Part shown: positions 41,967-51,343 of the stretch, one piece after another
How positions within the stretch are numbered: the first letter of the stretch is position 1
Layout: each line of letters starts with the position of its first letter
Origin: Chitinophaga sedimenti
GTDB taxonomy: Bacteria > Bacteroidota > Bacteroidia > Chitinophagales > Chitinophagaceae
Assembly (NCBI RefSeq): GCF_023156195.1
Contig: NZ_JAKUKA010000001.1
Coordinates: forward strand, 4,154,001 to 4,218,000
Direction: 5' to 3'
Length of the DNA stretch: 64,000 bases
Notes under the pieces: model-generated
What the model was told of the DNA's origin: nothing
What the model saw: only the letters and a program-made list of their open reading frames with translations
Databases searched by the model: none
Translations under genes and position numbers: made by a program

Positions 41967-43172
41967 TTACACCTTCTCGAACACCATCGCCGCGCCCTGT
42001 CCCACTCCCACACACATGGTTGCCAGTCCCCGCTTTACATGCTGATGCCTTTTCATTTCATGCAATAACGTTGTAACGATCCGCGCACCGCTGCAACCCA
42101 ACGGATGCCCAATGGCTATGCTGCCGCCATTCCGGTTGATCTTTTGCTCATCCAGCTGCAACTCATGAATGCAGGCCAGCGCCTGCACGGCAAACGCCTC
42201 GTTCAACTCGATCAGATCGAGGTCATTTACGCCAATACCTGCGCGCTGCAATGCTTTCTGCGTAGCCGGTACCGGGCCTATGCCCATAATCGCGGGATCT
42301 ACACCTGCCACCGCCATGGAGCTGATACGCGCCAGGGGCCGCAGGTTAAATGTTTTCAGCGCTTCTTCCGAAACAACCAGTACTGCCGAAGCCCCGTCGT
42401 TGATACCAGCGGAGTTACCTGCCGTTACCGAACCATCTTTCAGGAACGCAGGTTTCAGCCCGGCGAGCTTTTCCAGCGATGTATCGCGGGGATATTCATC
42501 TTTAGAAAAAATGACCTGGTCCTGTTTATTCGGCGTAATCGTAACCGGGATAATTTCATCTTCCCACTTACCGGCCAGCAGCGCGGCTTTATATTTTTCC
42601 TGGCTGCTTAAGGCGAAGGCATCCTGCGCTTCGCGGCTGATCTGCCAGCGGCTGGCGATATTTTCAGCGGTTTCGCCCATGGAATAGGGATGATACATGG
42701 CAGCGAGCTTCTTGTTGGTAAAACGCCAGCCGATGGTCGAGTCGTGCACTTCCGTATGCCGGCTGAAGGCGCCTTCGGCTTTGGCCATCACAAAAGGCGC
42801 GCGGGTCATGCTTTCTACGCCGCCGGCAATGTACACCTCGCCATCCCCGCACATCACACCACGGGCCGCATCCATAATGGCCTGCAGTCCGGAGGCACAA
42901 AGGCGGTTAACAGTGTTGCCGGCTACCGTTACCGGAAAGCCAGCGAGCAGCGCAGCCATGCGGGCCACATCGCGGTTATCTTCGCCAGCCTGGTTGGTAG
43001 CGCCGGCAATTACATCTTCAATTGCAGCGGGATCCAGGCCGGGATTGCGTTTCATAAGGCTGGTAAGCATCAGCGCGAGGAGATCGTCGGGCCGTATAGT
43101 GCTGAGCGTGCCGCCGTAACGACCTATGGGCGAACGTACGGCGTCGGCGATGTATGCAGTTTTTCGTAACAT
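41967..43172 (-). CDS. Thiolase family acetyl-CoA C-acyltransferase
   Basis: Thiolase of 401 residues from MLRKTAYIADAVRSPIGRYG at 43172. The nucleophile is the Cys in VNRLCASGLQAI. The C-terminal His and Cys lie in NGGSIAIGHPLGCSGARI and MCVGVGQGAAMVFE. Closest in look to 3-oxoadipyl-CoA or acetyl-CoA acyltransferases (PcaF/FadA type), because of MTRAPFVMAKAEGAFSRH. No other beta-oxidation gene is next to it, so the exact substrate stays open. Intact; an upstream ATG at 43199 would add nine residues and is less likely. A TACCTTTA -7-like box sits just before the start. Confidence 0.93.
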   Translation of the reverse strand: MLRKTAYIADAVRSPIGRYGGTLSTIRPDDLLALMLTSLMKRNPGLDPAAIEDVIAGATNQAGEDNRDVARMAALLAGFPVTVAGNTVNRLCASGLQAIMDAARGVMCGDGEVYIAGGVESMTRAPFVMAKAEGAFSRHTEVHDSTIGWRFTNKKLAAMYHPYSMGETAENIASRWQISREAQDAFALSSQEKYKAALLAGKWEDEIIPVTITPNKQDQVIFSKDEYPRDTSLEKLAGLKPAFLKDGSVTAGNSAGINDGASAVLVVSEEALKTFNLRPLARISSMAVAGVDPAIMGIGPVPATQKALQRAGIGVNDLDLIELNEAFAVQALACIHELQLDEQKINRNGGSIAIGHPLGCSGARIVTTLLHEMKRHQHVKRGLATMCVGVGQGAAMVFEKV

Positions 43173-43312
43173 GGCATTAAAGGTAGGATTTCCCGGCAAA
43201 ACATGACAAAAGGGAGTAACAATCTATAAATCAGCATCTTAACCAACACAGCGTTAATTAAAGATTACATTTGTATTAACACGCCGTTGACCGGATATTG
43301 CTTTTTTACACC

Positions 43313-43320
43313 TACCTTTG
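43313..43320 (+). promoter_or_regulatory. Bacteroidota -7 promoter box of rlmN
   Basis: TACCTTTG matches TAnnTTTG and ends 7 bases before the rlmN ATG at 43328, implying a leaderless or very short leader transcript. The nearest upstream TTG (43287) is 23 bases away, longer than usual. Confidence 0.35.
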
Positions 43321-43327
43321 CAGCGAA

Positions 43328-44398
43328 ATGAGGAAGCAAAATATACGCGAGCTGAGCCTGCAGCAGTTACAGGAATACTTTGTAAAGATCAACGAAAAAC
43401 CATTCCGCGCCAAACAGGTGTATGAGTGGTTGTGGCTGCGCCATGCCCGAAATTTCGAATCCATGTCCAACATTTCCAAGCAGTTACGCACCACACTCGA
43501 AGAGCACTTCGAGCTCCCGGCGATCAAAATCGATGTAACGCAGCAAAGCTCCGATGGCACCATCAAAACGCGCTTCAAAACGGCAGATAATGAGCTGGTG
43601 GAAGGCGTACTGATCCCCACCGAAAGCCGCCAGACCGCCTGTGTATCTTCCCAGGTAGGCTGCAGCCTGAGTTGTAAATTCTGCGCTACCGGCTACATGA
43701 AGCTCCGCCGCAACCTCAATTACGACGAAATTTATGATGAAGTGGCGCTGCTTAACCAGCAGTCCCCGGAATCTTCCGGTAAAAAACTCACCAATATCGT
43801 GTACATGGGTATGGGTGAGCCGTTACTGAACTATAAAAACGTTCTTAAATCCATCGAGAAAATTACTTCTCCCGATGGTTTGGCGATGTCGCCGCGCCGT
43901 ATTACCGTTTCTACAGCCGGCGTAGCAAAAATGATCAGGCAGCTGGGCGATGACCAGGTGCGCTTTAACCTGGCGCTGTCGCTGCACGCGGCAAACGACC
44001 AGAAGCGTAGCGAGATCATGCCCATCAACGACACCAACAACCTGAAGAACCTCGTGGAAGCGCTCAACTACTTCTACAAGGCTACCAACAATGAAATCTC
44101 TTTCGAATATATCCTGTTCCACAACTTCAACGACTCGCTGAAGGATGCGGACGAGCTTATAAAGATTTACCGCCAGGTGCCGGTGGACCTCGTGAACATC
44201 ATCGAGTACAACCCGATTGACAATGCACGGTTCCAGAAGCCTTCGGCAGAAACTACGCAGCGGTTTATGGAATACCTTGGCAAAAACCGCGTGAACGCGC
44301 GTTTGCGCCGCAGCCGTGGTAAAGACATTGACGCCGCTTGCGGACAGCTGGCCAATAAGGACACGCAACCGCATCTCGAAGAAAGCGAGAATGCTTAA
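43328..44398 (+). CDS. rlmN: 23S rRNA (adenine-C2)-methyltransferase, dual-specificity
   Basis: Radical-SAM enzyme that methylates C2 of adenine 2503 in 23S rRNA and adenine 37 in some tRNAs. 356 residues. The iron-sulfur cluster motif CSLSCKFCATGY (about 112-123) and upstream TACVSSQVGCS are clear; GMGEPLLNYKNVLKSI and the Cys of DIDAACGQLANK (the methyl-carrying catalytic Cys near the C-terminus) are present. The ATG at 43328 is chosen over one 30 bases upstream, since the -7 box lies between them. Intact. Confidence 0.96.
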   Translation: MRKQNIRELSLQQLQEYFVKINEKPFRAKQVYEWLWLRHARNFESMSNISKQLRTTLEEHFELPAIKIDVTQQSSDGTIKTRFKTADNELVEGVLIPTESRQTACVSSQVGCSLSCKFCATGYMKLRRNLNYDEIYDEVALLNQQSPESSGKKLTNIVYMGMGEPLLNYKNVLKSIEKITSPDGLAMSPRRITVSTAGVAKMIRQLGDDQVRFNLALSLHAANDQKRSEIMPINDTNNLKNLVEALNYFYKATNNEISFEYILFHNFNDSLKDADELIKIYRQVPVDLVNIIEYNPIDNARFQKPSAETTQRFMEYLGKNRVNARLRRSRGKDIDAACGQLANKDTQPHLEESENA

Positions 44399-44441
44399 AA
44401 ATATACCGTACTGCAGGAATGCAGCATGCTAAACAAAACAC

Positions 44442-46036
44442 ATGAAGAAGAACAAACCAGGCACTTCCAAAAGCACCGGCAAGGGCTTTTCACCATTTAA
44501 GGAAAACAAGTCGGATGCCCGCAAAACGGATGCTGCGCGGCCTTTTGCGAAATTCGAAAAGAAACCGAAGCCGCAATTCCGCGATTCTGACGCCGATAAC
44601 CAGGATGATAAGAAGCCTTTCAGCAAAGGCGATCGCAAACCTTTCGGCGATAAAGAAAAAAATCCTTCGACCGCAAACCTTTCGGTGACCGTGAGAAGAA
44701 GCCGTTCGACAAAGACCGCAAACCCTTTGGCGACCGCGAGAAAAAGCCCTTCGATAAAGATCGCAAACCCTTTGGCGACAGAGAAGGCAAGTCTTTCGAC
44801 AAAGACCGTAAACCCTTCGGCGACAGAGATCGCGAGAAAAAACCGTTTGACAGAGAGCGTAAATCTTTTGGCGATAAAGAAGGTAAATCCTTCGACCGCG
44901 AGAAGAAACCGTTTGACAGAGAGCGTAAGTCGTTCGGTGACAAAGAAGGCAAATCCTTCGATCGTGAGAAAAAACCTTTCGATAAAGACAAGAAATTCTC
45001 CAAAGATAAAGGCGACCGCAAAGGCCGTAAAGGTGATGATCAGAAACCCAAATCATTCTTTGACGGAATGGACATCTGGGCCAGCGACAAGCCACGACGC
45101 GACGACCTGCATGAGCAACTCCCCGATTTTTCCAAACACATCGATGACGACTGGACCGATAACGCTCCTTACACCAAAGAAGGAGAGAAAGCCGAAAAAG
45201 GCCGCCGTCCCGAAGGTGCACAAACCCGCGCATCTATCCATCGCAAAAAGAAAACAGAAGAAGATCGCAGGCCCGGCCGCAAACGCATCGAAGTAAAAGA
45301 TAAAAGTGCTAAAGAAGCCAGCGACGAAATGCCGCTGAACAAGTACCTCGCACACTCCGGCCTTTGCTCCCGCAGGAAAGCCGTAGATTATATCAAAGAC
45401 GGTAAGGTTACTGTAAACGGCGTACAGGTACTGGAGCCAGCGACCAAAGTAACGCCGAAAGACCTCGTAAAGCTGAACGATAAAAAGCTGACGATCTCTA
45501 AAAACCTGGTGTACGTGTTGCTGAACAAACCGAAAGGTTATATCACCACCACTGACGATCCGGAAGGCCGCCAGACCGTAATGGAACTGGTTGCGGATGC
45601 TACTGACGAACGCGTGTTCCCGGTAGGTCGCCTGGACCGCAACACCTCCGGTTTGCTGCTGCTCACCAACGATGGTGACCTGGCGCAAAAACTGGCGCAT
45701 CCTAAGCACAACATCAAGAAGATATACCACGTTGGCCTCGACAAACCGTTGACCAAAGCCGATTTCGAGAAAATCATGAACGGCGTGGAGCTGGAAGACG
45801 GCGTAGCGGGTGTTGATGCACTGGGTTATGTAGATAACAAAGACAAAACCCAGATCGGGATTGAGATCCACAGCGGTAAAAACCGTATCGTGCGACGTAT
45901 TTTCGAACACACGGAATACAAGGTGGAGAAACTGGACCGTGTGATGTATGCGGGTCTTACTAAAAAGAACGTCAACCGCGGCAAATGGCGCTTCCTGACA
46001 GAGAAGGAAGTGATCTTGCTGAAACATTTTAAATAA
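44442..46036 (+). CDS. rRNA pseudouridine synthase (RluB/RsuA type) with long repetitive N-terminus (one frameshift)
   Basis: About 531 residues after repair. The first 280 or so are low-complexity and highly charged, with repeats such as KPFGDREKKPFDKDR and ERKSFGDKEGKSFDREK, predicted disordered. The S4 RNA-binding domain follows (PLNKYLAHSGLCSRRKAVDY), then the RsuA-family synthase domain with the catalytic Asp in GRLDRNTSGLLLLTNDG, and KKIYHVGLDK. The frame breaks at the A7 run 44656-44662, which needs one more A; the rest of the repeat and the enzyme then read through. The domain order matches RluB-type enzymes that modify 23S rRNA. The N-terminal tail may aid RNA binding. Confidence 0.9.
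44690..44985 (+). repeat. Tandem repeat encoding the charged N-terminal segment
   Basis: Imperfect in-frame repeats of about 42-48 bp, each with the pattern AAACC(C/G)TTTGGCGA followed by GA-rich codons, give alternating acidic and basic peptides with Phe at regular spacing (KPFGDRE, KPFDKDR). Repeat number may vary between strains. Confidence 0.75.
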
Positions 46037-46043
46037 CGATCGT

Positions 46044-46073
46044 ACAGTCCCGGCCACACCGGGACTGTTTTTT
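46044..46073 (+). terminator. Terminator of the RluB-type gene
   Basis: Stem ACAGTCCCGG / CCGGGACTGT with a short CCACA loop, then a T6 run. It lies 8 bp after the stop. Confidence 0.85.
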
Positions 46074-46088
46074 ACATACAGATTCCAT

Positions 46089-46811
46089 ATGCGAATAGAA
46101 GACATCATCCTGTTTGAAAACGATGATTTAGTAGCGCTTAACAAACCCTCCGGCCTGCTTACCATCCCGGACAGGCACGACAATGAACTGGCTTCCTTAC
46201 AAGGCTTGTTGAAAAAGAAGTACGGGCAAATTTTCACGGTACACCGCCTGGACCGCGATACCAGCGGGTTGATACTGTTTGCGAAACACGAAGCGGCGCA
46301 CAAGTATCTGTCGCAGCTGTTTGAATCCCGCGGTGTACAGAAATATTACCTGGGACTGATCAATGGCGAGTTGCCTAATGAAAAGGGGAGCGTAGACCAG
46401 CCGATCATGGACCATCCTGTACAGAAAGGTAAAATGGTAACCAACGCCAAAGGACGCCCGTCGCTTACAGACTATGAGGTATTGGAAAACTTCAGCCTTT
46501 ACAGTCTGGTTAAACTACAGCTGCATACCGGCCGCACGCACCAGATCCGCGTACACATGAAGTACCTGGGCCATCCGATTGCAGTGGACGAACTATACGG
46601 AACAGCCACGCCGGTTAAATTATCGGCGATCAAAAAGAAGTTCAAACTGGGAAAACATACGGAAGAAGAACGTCCGTTATTGAGCCGCCTTGCCCTGCAC
46701 GCGTTCCAGCTGCACTTTACAGATATGCACGGTCAGAAGATGACCCTGGAAGCCCCGCTGTCGAAAGATATGCAGGCGGTACTGCAACAATTACGAAAAC
46801 ATAAGGCATAA
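46089..46811 (+). CDS. RluA family pseudouridine synthase
   Basis: 240 residues, intact. The catalytic Asp lies in HRLDRDTSGLILFAKHEAAH, with the RluA signature LHTGRTHQIRVHMKYLGHPI near residue 155. There is no S4 domain (length and start MRIEDIILFENDDLVALNKP), so it is the short form, like RluE/RluA-type tRNA or rRNA modifiers. It sits 52 bp downstream of another pseudouridine synthase gene but behind a terminator. Target RNA unknown. Confidence 0.9.
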   Translation: MRIEDIILFENDDLVALNKPSGLLTIPDRHDNELASLQGLLKKKYGQIFTVHRLDRDTSGLILFAKHEAAHKYLSQLFESRGVQKYYLGLINGELPNEKGSVDQPIMDHPVQKGKMVTNAKGRPSLTDYEVLENFSLYSLVKLQLHTGRTHQIRVHMKYLGHPIAVDELYGTATPVKLSAIKKKFKLGKHTEEERPLLSRLALHAFQLHFTDMHGQKMTLEAPLSKDMQAVLQQLRKHKA

Positions 46812-46815
46812 AAAA

Positions 46816-46836
46816 ACGGGGAAAAATCCCCGTTTC
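46816..46836 (+). terminator. Terminator of the RluA gene
   Basis: Stem ACGGGG / CCCCGT around AAAAAT, with T residues after it on the plus strand and an A6 run before it, so it may also work in the opposite direction. It starts 5 bp after the stop. Confidence 0.7.
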
Positions 46837-46920
46837 GTAAAATCAAAAACCAACCATTAAAAAAACAATTCAGGGAGTTACCCCAGTATATTTAGCTTAC
46901 GCTTTTAAGTTTTGCAAACC

Positions 46921-47555
46921 TTATTTATTCGGCTGAGGTGTTGTTCTCAGGTAAGGTTTGATGATTTTGTGCCCTTTCGGGAAGCGGCTCGGAATTTCGT
47001 CCGTAGGAACCGACGGCACAACGATTACATCTTCACCATCTTTCCAGTCAGCCGGTGTGGCTACGCTGTACTTGGCGGTCAGCTGCAGGCTGTCAATCAC
47101 GCGCAGTACTTCTACAAAATTCCTGCCGGTTGAAGCCGGGTACGTGAGCGTCAGCTTTACTTTTTATCCGGGCCGATCACGAACAGCGAACGTACCGTAA
47201 ATGTTTCTGAAGCGTTCGGGTGGATCATACCGTAGAGATTAGCCACGGTGCGGTCTTCGTCCGCAATGATCGGGAAGGTAACGTTACAGTGCTGTGTCTC
47301 GTTAATATCACCTACCCACTGATTATGTTTGTCTAAAGGATCTACACTTAGTGCCAGTACTTTCACATTACGTTTCTCGAATTCACCGTTCAGCAAAGCC
47401 GTTTTTCCTAATTCAGTTGTACAAACCGGCGTAAAATCGGCAGGGTGAGAGAACAGGATACCCCAGGAGTCACCGAGGTAATTGTAGAAGTCTATTTCGC
47501 CTTGCGTGGTTTGAGCCTTGAAATTTGGAGCTATATCACCTAACCTTAAACTCAT
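46921..47555 (-). CDS. Peroxiredoxin, 1-Cys (Prx6) type (one frameshift)
   Basis: Thiol peroxidase of about 211 residues after repair. Start MSLRLGDIAPNFKAQTTQG at 47555. The peroxidatic Cys is in FSHPADFTPVCTTELGKTA. The C-terminal extension characteristic of the Prx6 class continues in a second frame: KLTLTYPASTGRNFVEVLRV and PKGHKIIKPYLRTTPQPNK, with a TAA at 46921-46923. The frame break is the T5 run at 47161-47165, which lacks one base. No resolving Cys is seen in the pieces. Upstream -7 box TATTTTTG at 47578-47585. Confidence 0.92.
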
Positions 47556-47577
47556 GATCATATCAGTTTTACGGTTT

Positions 47578-47585
47578 CAAAAATA
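47578..47585 (-). promoter_or_regulatory. Bacteroidota -7 promoter box of the peroxiredoxin gene
   Basis: Minus-strand TATTTTTG fits TAnnTTTG, 22 bases upstream of the ATG at 47555. No canonical -33 TTG at the usual distance. Confidence 0.35.
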
Positions 47586-47994
47586 CCGATTTCCTATAAA
47601 TATTATAGACTTATGGCACTTTTTTTGGCTTTTTTTGATGAATGGGGCCATGATATTGCAGTTCAGCGAACCACTCCTTGCCTGTTAAGGGTTTCCGGGC
47701 GATTTCACCTCCAAAAAAGGGGGATTATGGCCAATATTTTTAGGGGCCATTCACCCCAACGTGATCAAAAAAACGGCCCCGGACTATGTAGCAGTAAAAA
47801 AGAAGAATTTTGGGGTATGTTCATCGTTTCGTCCGGAGCCGAATAAGCTGATGATTGCGGGCGTGGGGTTTTAGAGGGCTTCATGGGTAACAAACAAAGG
47901 GCATTTGAGGGTAACGAACAATGCCACGCACCGCAATCATGTCACTAATTTTTAATTCGTTGCTGATTTATCACCAGTCGTATTGATAGAACGA
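47586..47994. other. Intergenic region with nested inverted repeats
   Basis: No convincing gene. Three inverted repeats: GGGGCC (47743) with GGCCCC (47775); GGCCCCGGAC (47775-47784) with GTCCGGAGCC (47831-47840); and the 16-bp ATGATTGCGGGCGTGG (47851-47866) with its complement at 47924-47940, one bulge. The first two share an arm and could be alternatives. The loop of the third holds two copies of GGGTAACRAACAA (near 47885 and 47910). Confidence 0.55.
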
Positions 47995-48586
47995 TTAGAT
48001 ACTTTCCTGTTTCCAGGCGTAGTATGCCAGGGTATATTTTACGTCGTCGGCCAGTTCTGCCTCTTTACGGGCATACAGGTCGTCAAATTCCAGTTCGAGG
48101 TAACCGAGGTAAATCCGGTAGCATTGAGCGAGCTGGCTCATGCAATTGCCGATTTCTTCGGTATAGGGAGCGGCAGGCGCAGGCAGTACCTCGGCATTAT
48201 CGATGTAGAAACAATGCTCATTTACATAATCCACCCATTCGTCCTGGCGCGTGTAGTGCGGCTTAGACAGGCTGAAGCGGATGTTATCAAATACCACGGG
48301 CGCGCCAAACTGTGCTTCCAGGTCGATCAGTTCAGGACCGTCCTGCATTTGCTCCAGTTTCTGAACGATGGCCATTTGCATGGCTTCACTCTTTTCTTCC
48401 ATGGCGCGGAACATGTTGTTGAGTACCTCGTAGTTGGTTACGAAGTCGCAACGCTTCCAGCCTTCGGCTGTTTCAGGTAACCCCAGATCGTGAGATAGTG
48501 GGAGTTGTCAAGTATGATCTGGCCTACAGAGATGGCCGCTGCTTCTGGATCCTCGCTGTTTGTGTAGTTACCTTTTTCATATTCAT
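47995..48586 (-). CDS. Conserved hypothetical protein (one or two frameshifts)
   Basis: About 197 residues if two A/G runs are repaired; not assigned to a known family. Pieces read EDPEAAAISVGQIILDNSHY, then (after adding one base at the C4 run 48481-48484) GLPETAEGWKRCDFVTNYEV, then FRAMEEKSEAMQMAIVQKLE, ending AYYAWKQESI. A start at 48586 (MNMKKGNYTNSED) needs one more A in the run at 48573-48577; otherwise the start is at 48620. Acidic, no signal peptide, no membrane segment. It is transcribed away from the WYL regulator, which could control it. Confidence 0.6.
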
Positions 48587-48721
48587 ATCGATTAATAACA
48601 CTACAAAAGTATAAGGTCATTACGCACAGGATTTGCGTGGTGATTTATCATCAAAAAAATGCTGAAAAAGTTTCCTCCCCGGAGAATTGCCTTATTTTTA
48701 GCGCGACTAATTTTAGCCTGT

Positions 48722-49727
48722 ATGCCTAAAAACAAGGACGCCCTTTCCCGATACAGATGGATCGACGAGCGCCTGCGCAACAAGCGCCAACCCAGGCCCA
48801 CCCTGGAAGACCTCATTAAATACGTGTCCGATAAAATGGATACGGATATCTCCATGCGCACCATGCAGAAAGATATACAGGACATGCGCAGTGACAGGGA
48901 GCTGAATTATATGGCCCCGATCGAGTACGATCGTAAAACCAAGGCCTATCATTATACGGATGAAAACTTCTCCATCAACAGCATCCCGATCGACGAAGCC
49001 GACCTGCAGGGGCTGGAAATCGCCATCGGCATCTGGAACAGTTCCGCAGCCTGCCAGTGATCCAGCAGTTTGAGGACGCCATCCTCAAGATTGCCGCCGG
49101 CCTTAAAATGAACCGGGAAGCCCGGAGAATCAGGGCATGATCAAATTCAGCCGGACCAACCAGTACAAAGGAGCGGAACACATTGCCACCATCGTGGACG
49201 CGATCAAAAACCTGGAAGTGATCCGTATTGCGTACCAGAGTTTTGGTCGCAACGAACCCAAGGAACACTGGGTGGAACCCTACCACGTACGCGAGTACCA
49301 GCACCGTTTTTATTTGATCGGCAAAAGCCAGAAAGCGAAAGAGGACGGCGCACTGCTGACGTTCGCACTGGACCGTATGGTTGATATATGGCCCACCAAT
49401 AAGCACTTCGACAAAAAGAATTTTGATGATGCCTCTTATTTCCAGCATGCCATCGGTATTACGGTGCCGGGCGGGGAGCCGGAACAGATAGAGCTGTCGT
49501 TTACTCCCTTACAGGGAAAATATGTGAAGTCGCAGCCGCTGCACCCCACACAGCAAACCACCATCGATAATGAGCAGGAATGCCGGGTAACGTTAAATAT
49601 CGTGGTGAATCACGAATTACTGATGCTGCTGCTGAGTTACGGGGCGAACGTGAAAGTGCTGCAGCCTGCAACATTGGTGCAGCGCATAGCGGAAGAAGCA
49701 AAAGCGATGACAAAGTTGTACAAATAA
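48722..49727 (+). CDS. WYL-domain transcriptional regulator (two frameshifts)
   Basis: About 335 residues after repair. N-terminal winged-helix region (MPKNKDALSRYRWIDERLRN, TMQKDIQDMRSDRELN), then the WYL domain (IAYQSFGRNEPKEHWVEPYH, RFYLIGKSQ) that binds a ligand or nucleic acid, and a C-terminal extension domain (WCX-like) ending RIAEEAKAMTKLYK. Breaks, each one missing base: near 49032 (restored IGILEQFRSLPVIQQFED) and near 49124 (EARENQGMIKFSRT). A start 63 bases upstream (48659) would add a basic hydrophobic segment and is less likely. Regulators of this class often respond to DNA damage or phage. Confidence 0.85.
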
Positions 49728-49730
49728 AAA

Positions 49731-49750
49731 AGGCCGGCATATACCGGCCT
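49731..49750. terminator. Bidirectional terminator between WYL regulator and LolA-like genes
   Basis: Stem AGGCCGG / CCGGCCT with a CATATA loop; A-rich on one side (AAATAAAAA) and T-rich on the other. It separates two convergent genes. Confidence 0.7.
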
Positions 49751-49757
49751 CCCTGTT

Positions 49758-50471
49758 TTATTTTGCGGGCTTCTTAAATAGCGCGTCGTCCAATGGTTTA
49801 TTCACTTCCACTTTCGTGAGTTTGATCGTAGCCATCTCTCCCTGCTCCAGGGTATACGGCACCACCAGTCCTTCCGGTGTTTTGTGATAGTCAGACATCT
49901 TCAGCGTTGTGGCCACGTCCTGTCCCTCTACGTTCGCATCGATATCTATTTTGTTGATGTAATAGGTATGTGCATCCACGTACAGGTCCATTTTAGCGCC
50001 TGACGCTTTTTCCAGGTGCAGTTTGAATTCATCCTGCCCGCCATTACTTTCTTTGCCAAGCAGCGTCACTTTCCAGCCTTTTTCGGCATAGTTGAACAGG
50101 TCTGTGGACAAATCAGTTTGTTTCAACAGTTCGTCCAGTTTATCAGCCGGCAGGTCCTGCGGCTCGGACATCCCCATGATCGGCATCAGCATCCAGCCGG
50201 TTGTTTTATGGATCGCCTGAATGTTTTTGGCGCCCATCACTTCAAACTCGATACGTAATGACTCCTTGTTCTTTGTATACACCTTCATTGGCAAATCCAT
50301 GCCCATCGTGCCGATGGTACCTTCGGTATAAAGTGTTTTAATGTTATCATAGATCTTTTCGCCGCCCATAGCCTTTTTATGACTGGCGATAATCTGGTCT
50401 GCTGTCTGTGCCATTACACTGCCGCTAACAAACAGGCAGGCCGCAAAGGACAGGGATTTTAATAAATTCAT
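49758..50471 (-). CDS. LolA-like outer membrane lipoprotein-sorting family protein, copy 1
   Basis: 237 residues, intact, start MNLLKSLSFAACLFVSGSVM at 50471, signal peptide ending AQTADQ. A periplasmic LolA/LolB-like half-barrel is suggested by IIASHKKAMGGEKIYDNIKT, YVDAHTYYINKID and the closing KLTKVEVNKPLDDALFKKP. It shares order and wording with the neighbouring copy (both have AMGG, WMLMP, PADQ/PADK and a VEVNKP tail). Exact role unknown; proteins of this fold carry lipids or lipoproteins across the periplasm. Confidence 0.8.
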   Translation of the reverse strand: MNLLKSLSFAACLFVSGSVMAQTADQIIASHKKAMGGEKIYDNIKTLYTEGTIGTMGMDLPMKVYTKNKESLRIEFEVMGAKNIQAIHKTTGWMLMPIMGMSEPQDLPADKLDELLKQTDLSTDLFNYAEKGWKVTLLGKESNGGQDEFKLHLEKASGAKMDLYVDAHTYYINKIDIDANVEGQDVATTLKMSDYHKTPEGLVVPYTLEQGEMATIKLTKVEVNKPLDDALFKKPAK

Positions 50472-50543
50472 TCGGTCGTGTTTCTGTAAATGTATAAAAA
50501 AATGGCCCACTGTATCAGCAGGCCTGTGTTAAAGTTTTACCAA

Positions 50544-51265
50544 TCAGGACGGCTTTTTGAAAAGCGCTTCGTCGATCGGTTTATTTACTTCAATTTTAGT
50601 CAGTTTAAAGGTGATGGGCGGACCAACGCTTTCCTGTACCATCGAGTAGGGAAATACATACCCTTCAGGCGTCTTTTTAAAATCACTCATGCTGGTCTTG
50701 ATAGTAACGCTCTGCCCGCTCACTTTCAGATCGGCTTCACTGTGTACCATATAATAGGTGGTAGCGTCGATCAGCATGGTAGTGGACAACCCCTCCGCGT
50801 CCGTGAGTTTTAATTTGTAGGTCTGTTGTCCGCCGGTGGTTTCTTTGCCTACCAGCTCCAGCTTTTTATTGAGTTCTTTGTAATTGACCAGCTCTCCACC
50901 CAATGCCAATCCACGTTTGGCAAGTTTGTGCTGGTCGGCGGGGAGATCAACGGGCGAAGACATCTGCTGAACCGGCATCAGCATCCAGCCAAAATCGGAA
51001 GTGACAAACTGGATGTTTTCTTCGCCATTATACTCGAATTGCAGGCGCATCGCTTTATTGTTGATCTGGTAAAGTTTCATTGGCAGTTCGGCGCCGGGAA
51101 CCTCCATGCTGCCTTCGGAGTAAACGCTGTTGAGGGTTTTGATTTTTCTGCGCCGCCCATGGCGTCGATGTGTTTTTGTACGATTTCTTCGGCGGTCTGT
51201 GCCTTCGCGCTGGTTATTACGGTGAGCGTAACCAGTGAAAGGGCTAACATCTTTAAAGCTCTCAT
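50544..51265 (-). CDS. LolA-like outer membrane lipoprotein-sorting family protein, copy 2 (one frameshift)
   Basis: About 240 residues after repair. Start MRALKMLALSLVTLTVITSA at 51265, signal peptide ending KAQ. The frame breaks at the T5 run 51143-51147 (one missing base), restored as GGAEKIKTLNSVYSEGSMEV. The C-terminus TFKLTKIEVNKPIDEALFKK is nearly the same as copy 1, so this is a tandem duplication. The 72-bp spacer between the copies suggests cotranscription, with this copy first. Confidence 0.8.
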
Positions 51266-51343
51266 AAATGCAGTTTAAGAATGGTGAATATTTGTAGTTG
51301 ATACCTGTCAACTAAAGATACGTAAAACCATTAGATTTACGGA

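Noticed and set aside
44490-45233. A minus-strand Cys-rich, repetitive protein opposite the charged repeat
   Set aside because: Its repeats are just the complement of the plus-strand tandem repeat, and the plus frame continues into a conserved S4 and synthase domain.
47613-47846. A 77-codon plus-strand open frame upstream of the peroxiredoxin gene
   Set aside because: It runs through the inverted-repeat region, shows no domain or signal peptide and overlaps promoter sequence of the opposite gene.
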